NCBI GenBank assembly: GCA_001643675.2
Contig: LSRY02000004.1
Span: 1,969,501 to 2,033,500, forward strand
Source: Monocercomonoides exilis
Lineage: Eukaryota > Preaxostyla > Oxymonadida > Polymastigidae
Length of the DNA: 64,000 bases
Reading direction: 5' to 3'
In this document: in pieces, positions 55,962 through 64,000 of the stretch
Layout: each line of letters starts with the position of its first letter
Position numbering within the stretch: position 1 is the first letter of the stretch
The notes under the pieces: model-generated
The model's input: the letters and a program-made list of their open reading frames with translations, nothing else
What the model was told of the DNA's origin: nothing
The model's database searches: none
Translations under genes and position numbers: made by a program

Positions 55962-58583
55962 TTAGTGAGCCAATTTATCTGATTGCTTTTCTTCAGATAG
56001 ATCGTGAAGTGTCTTTTTCACCTTTGCCCTCAGGCACTCATCCCACTCAAACGGCTTGTATATCTTTTTCACCTTTTTCCCTTCTGATCTCTTAACCACA
56101 ACATCCATCCGTTTGAATGTGTAGAACTGCTCTTCGCTGAGAATGGTCACTGCATCGCCTGGCTGTCCTGCACGTGCCGTTCTTCCCATTCTGTGCACAT
56201 ACGTCGCAGCTGAAGGAGGCATATCGTAGCAGACAACGAGGCTGATTGAAGGCACATCCAGCCCACGCGCCATCGCATCGGATGCGATCACCACATTCAG
56301 CGCCCCGCTGCGGAGAGCTTCTGTCACTGCGACTCTTTCCTTCTGGCTCAGTTCTCGGCTGAAGTGCACGGTGCGCAAAGGAATGGTTATTTTTGGATCT
56401 TTGGTAGGAGACGTCTTCTGAGCTGTTGATGCTTTTGATGTTTCAGCAGATGCCTCCTTGTGATGTGAATCGCTTTTTGTTTCTTTCTTTGAGTCCTTTT
56501 CCTTTTCAGAGACTGAATCTGAATCTGAATCTGAATCTGAGTCCGAGTCCGAGTCTGAGTCAGAATCTGAATCAGAGTCTGAAGAGCTGCTGCTCTCTTC
56601 ATCTTTTTCAGTTTCTTGTTCTTCATCAACTTTCCTTCTCTTCTCTCCATGTGCTTCTGTAGATGAAGACTGTGCATGCAGCCTTTGTTTAGCAGCATCG
56701 ATGAAAAGTGTCTCATCAACTGCTCCAAACAATTGGAGGAAACGAGACAGAATCTGCGCTGTTTCAACTTTATTGGTAAACACCAACACAGTCTTCTTTG
56801 GCAGATTTTTCGTAATTGAACCATCGGATTTTGAGGAAGATGAAGAAGAGGAAGAAATTGAGCCTGTTTCCTGCCTTAGGAAATATGGAATTAACATTTG
56901 TTGCTGTTGTGGTTGTATCCCTTTTTTACTATTTCGCTGCTGTTCAGCTGCAATTTTTGCAAGTGTGCTCATTGGAGTTCCGTTAATCCCTGATAGCCAT
57001 CGGTACAAGATGTGCAAGAGCATTAAGGGCTTTTCTGAATCTGATCTTGTCGTAATTACATATTCATTCAGCTCTGCAGGCAAATAAAATAAAATGCTCG
57101 AGCGCTGTGAAGTATCTGAACTTTTTGCTTTTTCTTTCGATTCTTCTTCTTTTTGTTTTGTGGAAAGCATCGAGTCTTTCCCTTCGCTCCTTTTCTCCAT
57201 TTTTTGCACCCCAGCTGCCCCCACCTGCTTGTAATTAGGGAACGCTGCAGACGGTGATATGAGGATAGGTGTATCAAGTCGGAGAGATGCAAATCTTGAT
57301 GGATCCTGTGCGAGTGTAGCAGAAAACAGCAGAGTGCGAAGCGGTCGTTGAGTGAAAGATGATGCAGATGTGGCGCATGAGGCATCTGTGGTTAGCTGTG
57401 ACGCATAGCCTTCCAGCAACGCTGAATCATCTGTCTGTATCCATGAGAAGTGATCAGCACGCATTTTTTCGGTAGGTGCAGAAGGAGCAGAAGTGGACAG
57501 TGTAAAGAGAGAAGCCGCTGTTGATGAATCTTCTTCTGTTGTGCTTTGAATTACTGCAGCATCCGCATGATGTGTATCCGTCTTTGCTGAGCAAGAAAAT
57601 GGGTTGCATGACAACGTTGTAAGTGTATTTATTATTCGTTCAAAAGATAAATCGTCTTTCGAAGAAGAAATACCATCGAAGGTTGGCTGTTCAGATGCTA
57701 CTGGATATGGACTGGAAAAAAATAAAGCCTTTTCTGCATCTTCCATCTTTAAATCAACTGAGAACGTTTGAGCATCCTCTGGATCATCTTCTTTCTTTCT
57801 TTGAGCAGATATATTTTTAATTTGATTTGTTTTTTCATTTCTTCTTTCCTTCACAGACGTTGTATCTTTCTTCTGGTGAGGATTGTTAACTTGTGCAGAT
57901 TTCTTTGTGTGCGCAATCTCTTCACGTATATGATTGGAGGCCAGTGACTTTGATTGCATTGATGCATATATTGCATCAATCCATCCATGAAATTCATGAT
58001 TCATAAGTCTGTCGGCTTCATCAATAACAAAGTATTCAAGTCGTGAAAGAGAAAACCCTGGAGTATGATTAATATGATCCACAAGACGCCCAGGAGTTGC
58101 AACGACTATGTCTGCAGGAGGAGTAGCAACTCCAGATGTTGATTTTGCTTTGCTTTTTCCAACTAATAATGCTTGTTCATCCAAAAAAGACGATGTTCCA
58201 GTTGCGCAAGCAACTCTCAGGCCAAGTTTAGAACAAAATGGCTCGAAAACACTTGTAACTTGTGATGCAAGTTCCCTTGTTGGAACAATGATCAATGCAT
58301 GAAGAGCATGATAATGCAGTTGAGATAATCCTTGAACAATAGGAACCACATATGCCAATGTTTTTCCACTTCCAGTTGGAGAACTGACGCACACATCACC
58401 CCAAAGAGAGTCCATATGACTTACAAGAATAGAAGAAATGACAAGTTGTTGCATTGGAAAAAAAGAAAAAATTTTCATCTCATCTTTGAGAGTAGAGATA
58501 ATTGAAGGATGAAAATCGAAAAAAGTTAATGGACAATTCTCTTCTCTGGGATCAAAATGATCTTCATGAGCCCATGTGAACAT
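55962..58583 (-). CDS. DDX51: DEAD-box RNA helicase, DDX51/Dbp6 type
   Basis: Single exon; I place the start at the ATG at 58583 (873 residues). The frame is open upstream to 58757, but that part is antisense to RBM22 exon 1 and unlike any DDX51. Helicase motifs in order: SSPTGSGKT (I, about residues 67-75), VPTRELASQV (Ia), VATPGRLVDHI (Ib), VIDEADRL (II), LLFSATLAQ (III), VLVFTNKVETA (IV), SDAMARGLDV (V), YVHRMGRTARAG (VI). The ADIVVATPGRLVDHINHTPGFSL segment is diagnostic for the DDX51/Dbp6 group, which acts in early 60S ribosomal subunit assembly in the nucleolus. Large Ser/Thr-rich and Lys/Glu-rich inserts follow motif II and motif III, and a Ser-Asp run (56,510-56,580) sits between motifs IV and V. 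It converges with the NELF-B-like gene. Confidence 0.92.
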   Translation of the reverse strand: MFTWAHEDHFDPREENCPLTFFDFHPSIISTLKDEMKIFSFFPMQQLVISSILVSHMDSLWGDVCVSSPTGSGKTLAYVVPIVQGLSQLHYHALHALIIVPTRELASQVTSVFEPFCSKLGLRVACATGTSSFLDEQALLVGKSKAKSTSGVATPPADIVVATPGRLVDHINHTPGFSLSRLEYFVIDEADRLMNHEFHGWIDAIYASMQSKSLASNHIREEIAHTKKSAQVNNPHQKKDTTSVKERRNEKTNQIKNISAQRKKEDDPEDAQTFSVDLKMEDAEKALFFSSPYPVASEQPTFDGISSSKDDLSFERIINTLTTLSCNPFSCSAKTDTHHADAAVIQSTTEEDSSTAASLFTLSTSAPSAPTEKMRADHFSWIQTDDSALLEGYASQLTTDASCATSASSFTQRPLRTLLFSATLAQDPSRFASLRLDTPILISPSAAFPNYKQVGAAGVQKMEKRSEGKDSMLSTKQKEEESKEKAKSSDTSQRSSILFYLPAELNEYVITTRSDSEKPLMLLHILYRWLSGINGTPMSTLAKIAAEQQRNSKKGIQPQQQQMLIPYFLRQETGSISSSSSSSSKSDGSITKNLPKKTVLVFTNKVETAQILSRFLQLFGAVDETLFIDAAKQRLHAQSSSTEAHGEKRRKVDEEQETEKDEESSSSSDSDSDSDSDSDSDSDSDSDSDSVSEKEKDSKKETKSDSHHKEASAETSKASTAQKTSPTKDPKITIPLRTVHFSRELSQKERVAVTEALRSGALNVVIASDAMARGLDVPSISLVVCYDMPPSAATYVHRMGRTARAGQPGDAVTILSEEQFYTFKRMDVVVKRSEGKKVKKIYKPFEWDECLRAKVKKTLHDLSEEKQSDKLAH

Positions 58584-58680
58584 CAGAGAACAAAAAATGA
58601 AAAATAATGTTTGTTTATTCTGAAAAATAAATATTGGGAAACAAAAATTAAGATCATATTTTGGAGGATATTTGCCGTGA
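58584..58680. promoter_or_regulatory. 97-bp shared divergent promoter region, DDX51 / RBM22
   Basis: With the starts chosen here, 97 bp separate two divergent start codons. AT-rich, no recognised site. The DDX51 frame is open through this region, so its extent depends on the start choice. Confidence 0.45.
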
Positions 58681-59989
58681 ATGAGTGAAGCAATAGACTT
58701 TCCTATATTGTGTAACACTTGCCTAGGAATGAGTGCAAATATTCGCATGGTTTGCATAACTTTAATATTCTATTTCTCAAAAAGTGAAATTTTTTTAAAT
58801 TTTTATTAATTTCCTATCTTTGACAGACAAAAGAACCATTTGGAAAGGAGTGCAAGGTTTGTAACTTCATGCATGTGGAAATTTTTCATTCTTCTATTAT
58901 ATTAGATTTGTCAAAAACCATTTAACGTTTATAGATGGAAACCTAAAATTCCCGATGGAGATGCTCGATATAAAAAAACTGAAATTTGCCCTGGTATGCA
59001 ACATATCGTCTATAAGATAATTAACTTGAAAAAAATTAAAAATTTTTTCAGATTGTGCAAAAGAAAAGAATGTTTGCCAAACTTGCCTTTTGGATCTAAT
59101 GCATGGGCTTCCGGTCCAAGTTAGAGATAGTTTATACAGTGGAACTGGAGGAGTTGAAGCATCTGATCCTTCTGTTCCAAAATCAGTTGTAAATATTGAT
59201 TATCATTTTGCTTTGAATCGGATGAGGGTATTTATTTATTAATAAATATAAATTTTTTCATCAGAAATACTGTTATAAATTTATCAGGAAGAAACTGAAC
59301 CGGGTAGCGGAGAAAATAAAAAGGCTCCTTCACTTATATCTGAGCCCGTTAAAGATGCAATTGCTGCTCTTTCACATTCAACGCCTTATTATAAACGAAA
59401 TAAAGCACATATATGCTCGTTTTGGGTAAAGGGAGAATGCAAGCGAGGTGATGAATGTCCATATTTGCATGAAATGCCTAAAACTGGTCCATTGTCAAAG
59501 CAGAACTTCAAGGATCGATATTTTGGTGTTGATGATCCGGTGGCAGAGAAGATGCTGGGGAAACTGAAGGAAAATGGAACGCTTCCTCAAACAACTTCTC
59601 GTTCTGCTGTTTCGGATGTATTTACTCCTCCTTCTGATGGGACCATAAAGAGCATATGGATTGTTGGAATTGAAGAGTCTGGAAGGAAGAAAGAAGAATG
59701 CGAAAAGGCAATAAAGGAAGCCTTCCAAAGATTCGGGGCGATAGAACGAGTTTACTATCTGACAGGGAAAGCAAGTGCTATTGTCACGTTTGTCAGTCGC
59801 AGCATAGCTGAAGCAGCGATGGTAAAGATAAGAGAAGAGGGCAAAGGCAGAGCAGCTGTCCCGTTTGAAGGCAAGGAGATACGCATTCGGTGGGGCCAAG
59901 CATCAAAGAAAGATTCAAAGCCGGTTTCTGCAAAGCCATATTCTTCAATGGATCCGTCATATTTGGGAGGAAGAAAAGATTACGATTGA
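58681..59989 (+). CDS. RBM22: Spliceosome factor RBM22/Cwc2 (CCCH zinc finger plus RRM)
   Basis: Five exons in agreeing phases: 58681-58749, 58827-58856, 58906-58993, 59052-59227, 59288-59989 (354 residues). Exon 1 gives MSEAIDFPILCNTCLG, exon 2 the short TKEPFGKECK, exon 3 ICQKPFNVYRW and RYKKTEIC, exon 4 KNVCQTCLLDLMHGLPVQVR, exon 5 STPYYKRNKAHICSFWVKGE, the CCCH finger CKRGDECPYLH (about residues 163-181), FKDRYFGVDDPVAEKML and an RRM (about 244-330). The order and most residues match human RBM22. The protein sits in the catalytic spliceosome and contacts U6 snRNA and the intron. The human Pro-rich C-terminal tail is missing. It has four small introns of its own, including one before a 30-nt exon. 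Confidence 0.95.
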
Positions 59990-60790
59990 AAAATGCAACG
60001 GAAATGAAAGTGTTCCGTATTTAAAAAAAGACGAAGAAGAATTTTAATTTTTTTGTTATATTTTTATTAAAGTTGTTTTTTCACTTCATTTCTTTAATTT
60101 TAAAGGCAATAAGCCGAAAGAATAAACATTTCACCGAAGCGCAAACATTCAACAAAATGAATATCTGCTAATATCCCTGTCAATTGGAAAGTTAAAGTCA
60201 TTTTTATTTTTATTAATATATTAATAAATGGTGAAAAATTCAAAAAAATTCTAAGTGATAAATTGAAACATTCTATTAGATCATGTATCAATTGTAAATA
60301 TTTAAAAACACAGCAAAAGTCAAATTAAATAGAGGATTTATTCATTATAATAAATTTATGAATTACAGGTTCTAAACGATAATTCATTTATCATCATCAT
60401 CTGCAAACTCCAACAATAAAATTTCAGATTCCCAAAAAAAAATGATGTCTGGCTCTTGATTTATCTTTTATTCCCTTCCCTTCCCTTCCCTTCCTTTCCT
60501 TTCCTTCTCTTCCTTCTCTTCCCTTCCTGTGTGGAGGCACACCCTGCCAAATTGAAAGGAGCAATCCCCAGCCAAAAGATGGCAGATGGAACAGATCAGA
60601 AACAATTCCAAAGTGTCTCCTCTTCTCCACCATCTCCTTTCCTCATTTCATTCTCTTTCATTCACTTTTATCATCTTTTATCATCTTTATCATCTTTATC
60701 ATCTTTATCATCTTTATCATCTTTTATTCACTTTTATTCACTTTTATTCACTTTTATTCACTTTTATCGTCTTTATCATCTTAATTGCCT
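59990..60790. repeat. Convergent intergenic region with simple repeats
   Basis: 801 bp between convergent genes. Contains a TTCCC-type tract at about 60473-60522 and tandem 9-bp TCATCTTTA and 10-bp TTCACTTTTA units at about 60665-60785, followed by the low-complexity end of the next gene. No gene seen. Confidence 0.7.
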
Positions 60791-63304
60791 TTATCCCTCA
60801 CACACTTCCTTCCAGTCCTCCTTCTGCGCCTCCAGCTCCAGACAGCCCAAGCACGCCCACTTCCCTTTCACCCCTTCTCCTTTTCTCTCTCCTTTTCTCT
60901 CTCCTTCTCCTTCTTTTTCTTTCTCTCCCTCTTTCTCTCCCTCTTTCTCTCTTTCTCCTTCTCTCTCTCCTTCTCCCTCGCACCCAAACACAAACACCCT
61001 TCCTCCGCTGTGTGTCAGCTGCATCCATCACCCGCCAATCACAACAGATCCCAAATCCCAAATAAATATTGCCAAAAAAGAAAGAAAAAGAAAAAAGAAA
61101 ATATAAATTCAATAGATTTCATTCATAAATCCCCACAACAAACATCTCCCCCCCCTACAAAATATATGCAACAAATCAAATTCTTCCAAAGATTCAATTC
61201 CTCTCTCTCTTTCTCTCTCTCTCTTTCACTTTCAAAAATAAAAAAAAGATACATACCAGCAAGCGTTCTTTCCCTTCTGCGTCTTCTGCAAACCCGACTG
61301 TCCCAAACAGCCCTGCCTTCTCCTTCCCCAACTTCAGCCGGCTGTCCTCCATGTGGAACACTTCGTGCATCTCTGACTCCTGCTGCTGCCCAAACAGCAT
61401 CCGCGGCGATGATGATGGCAACAGCAATGATGATGATGATGATGATGATGATGTCGATGATGATGATGATGATTCACTTTCAGCTGGCTTTCGAAACCAT
61501 CCAAACAGAGATGAAAACAGCCCTTTCTTTTCTGTTCTCTCTTCTTCCCGCCCTTCATCCTTGTTCCCCTCTTTCTTCTTGCATTCTGCTTCTGACAATG
61601 CCTTCAAATCCTGCAAATCTTCTTCTCTGTCCCTTGAAGATGAAGAAGATGGTGATGAAGAAGATGATGATGATGATGTTTCTTCAGTCTTGGGAATCCT
61701 CCAGATGTGCAGCGTCCCACTTTTCCCAAATGCCGATATGACATTGCTTTCAACTGAAATCGCCACAGCTGCCAACCAGCAACACCCACAAACATCACAC
61801 AAACATCGCACAATCCCAACACACACGCAATGAACAGTAAACGTCCAGCCACAAGCAACAAAATGAAGGAGTTACATAAATAAATAAATAAATAAATAAG
61901 AAAAGAAAAGAAAAAGAAAAGAAAAAGAAAAGAAAAAAAGACTCCCCAATAAAAAAAATCATCTGCCCACTCGATAAATATTTCCATCTTCACTTATCCA
62001 GCAGATCTCCCTTCAAATATTAATCTCACAAACTCCACACAACAAAATTCTATTCTTTTAACTTCATTTAGCTTTTGCCTCTCTTCTCTTTCTCTTTTTC
62101 TTTCTCTTTCTCTTTCTGACCTTCCTTGAATCCTCAACACATACAATATATTATGCATCGGCTCCCGTATTTGCTTCGGTTGTATTCCCCCACACATGTT
62201 CCGTCCTGCACATTCCACAGCCTGATAATCGTCCCCTGAATGGTCCCAATTCATAAATGTGCAACAATGTCGCAATAATTATAAAAATCAGAATCAGAAT
62301 TGAAATTGAAATTAAAATTAAAATTAAAATTAAAATTGGAATCAGAATTAGAATCAGAATTTAAATGATCAATATCAAATATGTGCTTTTCCAAATATGA
62401 CATCAACTTGTTTCCTTTTCCTCCAAACCTTTTGTCCAGCTGTAGCAAGCAGCTCTCCATCTTTTGAAAGACTTAATGCAGCAACTGGTCCATGATTGTG
62501 TGCTTTGAATGTTCTGTTATCGTTTATATTCGTATTTCTACTTATTCGCACCTCCATCGGCTTTCCACTTGAATCATCCGTACTGCTGCTTCCAATATTA
62601 TCAGACCCTTCAATGCACGATGTCTTATAACCAATATTTATTAATGCCACATCTCCTTCAGTCGATGGGAGTGAAATAGCAAGCCAGCAAGGCGAGTTTT
62701 TGTCGATAGCATTAGACCTTGATAACATTGGCCCAAGTGCTGTGTTTTGTGCTGTAAATGGAATGTGGTTTTTGTAATCGTCAGCTAAATTTATATTAAA
62801 ATAATAATAATAAAGAAATGCATTTTCATAGATTGAATGTTTTTTCTCATACAAAAGTTAAATCTAGAAAGATATTTGCCATTAAGATTGAACACAGCCA
62901 CATAATCTTCATGAAACACCACAATGCGCTCCTTGTTCAAAGCGATATGCACAGGTTTATCCTTAATATTCATAATTACTATAAATTCTTTTATTACATA
63001 TGAATAGGTTTTTATCTTAAATTTAGTTGTTGAATCATTCACTGTTTGAGTGCAATAGCCAATAACACCGCTGTCCACGCAATGTGCAACACATAACACA
63101 ATCTCTTGAGAATCATTAGAATTATTTTCAGCTATCGGAAAACTTCTTCTCCAAATAAATAAATGTGTGCAAACATGAATAAAACTTGTCTTTAGTGAAA
63201 ATGTCGCGTACAACAATTTTTTCCGTTTCAAATGTTAATATCCTAGAAGTAAATGCTCTATAACTCCAACTTGTTGGTCGTATCTTTTCAATTTTCGAGC
63301 ACAT
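60791..63304 (-). CDS. PROPPIN (ATG18/WIPI-like) beta-propeller, autophagy
   Basis: Exons I can support: an N-terminal exon ending at 62853, then 62784-62429, 62235-62145, 61768-61257, 61018-60791. Landmarks: HIALNKERIVVFHEDYVAVFNL, FKAHNHGPVAALSLSKDGELLATAGQK joined to GTIIRLWNVQDGTCVGEYNRS, then SVAISVESNVISAFGKSG and TLHIWRI, and after a long Ser/Lys/Glu insert GLFGTVGFAEDAEGKERLL joined to LTHSGGRVFVFGCEG. This order is typical of WIPI/Atg18 proteins, which bind PI3P or PI(3,5)P2 on autophagic and endosomal membranes. The usual FRRG lipid-binding motif is here YNRS, so one of two key arginines is lost. The last exon is mostly Gly-Glu-Arg-Lys repeats. The N-terminus is uncertain: an ATG at 63302-63304 opens a frame that must shift before 63,120, and I could not place that junction. 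Confidence 0.75.
62146..62365. repeat. Simple repeats around the PROPPIN exon at 62235-62145
   Basis: AATTAAA-type repeats at about 62282-62365 in the upstream intron and, just downstream of the exon, TCTTTC tracts (about 62085-62117) and AAAT repeats (about 61878-61900) in the 376-nt next intron. These are the longest and most repeat-rich introns in the window. Confidence 0.65.
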
Positions 63305-64000
63305 TGTCAGCCTTTAAAAAATGAATTTTAACTCTATTCGTAAATTGTTTAAATTTGTGTTTTTATTTTTTATAAGTAAATTTATGTGCAAACTATATAT
63401 ATGTTCGTTGTGAGATGTAAAGTATATGTCAATACCCAACCAACCAACGAAAAAAAAAAGATGAGGATCAAGCACCTATTATTTTTTTCAGCATGCAGGA
63501 GACGTCATATTAATCCAGCAATTCTCCTTCAAAATTCATTCTATCAATCATTTTTCAAATTTTTACAGATTTTCCTCTGCCTTTGAAGTGCTTTGAGCTT
63601 TGTTTCTTTTGACTTTTTTTATTCCCTGGCCTGGATTTAATGATTTGGCAAAAATGGCTTTTAAGAGTTAATTATTTGTTTATTGTTTCTGTTATTTCTT
63701 AATTCGCATATCCATCTTCTATATTTTATGTTTTGCATGGTGTTGAATGGATCTTTATTTAGAACGATTTGAAAAATCGTTTTTTTGTTTTAATGAAATA
63801 AAATTATTTATGGGGGATTTAATTTTTATAATGGGTTCTATTAAATTTTTCATATGAATTTTTTTGATGGAATCTTTGAACAAAGGTTTGCCTTTTTATT
63901 TTTCTTTTAATTTGTTTTATTTATTTTATTGTTAAAATTTTTAATCATTCGTTTTTTGCGTGTTTAAAAGATGTTAATAATCTTTGCAGCAGTGAGATAA
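63305..64000. other. AT-rich end of window
   Basis: Upstream of the PROPPIN gene. T-rich plus-strand DNA with only short unsupported frames. No gene seen. Confidence 0.5.

Noticed and set aside
60456-61741. Plus-strand frames rich in Ser, Phe and Leu (216, 159 and 318 codons)
   Set aside because: They arise from TTTCTC and TCATCTTTA simple repeats and from the antisense of PROPPIN exons; no conserved segment.
1-64000. tRNA or rRNA genes
   Set aside because: No stretch with a convincing T-loop GGTTCRANNCC in a cloverleaf setting, nor rRNA core sequence, was noticed by eye. A covariance-model scan was not possible here.

Overview
The window looks like nuclear DNA of a flagellated anaerobic protist, most likely an oxymonad-type excavate (Preaxostyla). 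Evidence: AT-rich spacers, about 41 spliceosomal introns that can be reconstructed from homology, genes for an axonemal outer-arm dynein and intraflagellar transport (IFT), very long serine-, glutamate- and proline-rich insertions, and decayed members of a beta-helix (pectin-lyase-like) family that I associate with oxymonad genomes. Genes end with TAA, TAG and TGA, so the code looks standard. The lineage call is from recall of protein families, not from a search.

Layout. Positions 1-15,670 are gene-poor and repeat-rich. This part holds one intact gene (a 766-residue protein of 24 ankyrin-like 30-residue repeats), two decayed beta-helix genes, a decayed pogo/Tigger-like transposase, a perfect 97-bp hairpin, three copies of a ~275-bp MITE-like element, foldback elements, and a nearly identical 482-bp inverted repeat that brackets the dead transposase and one dead beta-helix gene. 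Positions 15,670-63,300 are gene-dense, with head-to-head and tail-to-tail genes separated by 80-830 bp.

Genes in order: GRIP-domain golgin (+), serine/glutamate-rich unknown (+), DNAI2 outer-arm dynein intermediate chain (-), ribosomal protein eS17 (+), EFG1 rRNA-processing factor (-), hexokinase (+), helical-repeat/SPRY protein (-), TMEM218-like transition-zone protein (-), giant LRR-SAM protein (+), IFT56 (-), IFT144/WDR19 (+), NELF-B-like protein (+), DDX51-like DEAD-box helicase (-), RBM22/Cwc2 spliceosome factor (+), PROPPIN/ATG18-like protein (-).

Four genes serve the flagellum (DNAI2, IFT56, IFT144, TMEM218-like). IFT56 and IFT144 share one divergent 416-bp promoter region. Three serve ribosome production (eS17, EFG1, DDX51). 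RBM22 fits an intron-rich genome. Introns lie mostly at the 5' ends of genes, followed by one very long last exon. Splice donors mostly read GTNTG. The decayed genes carry many in-frame stop codons but few frameshifts.
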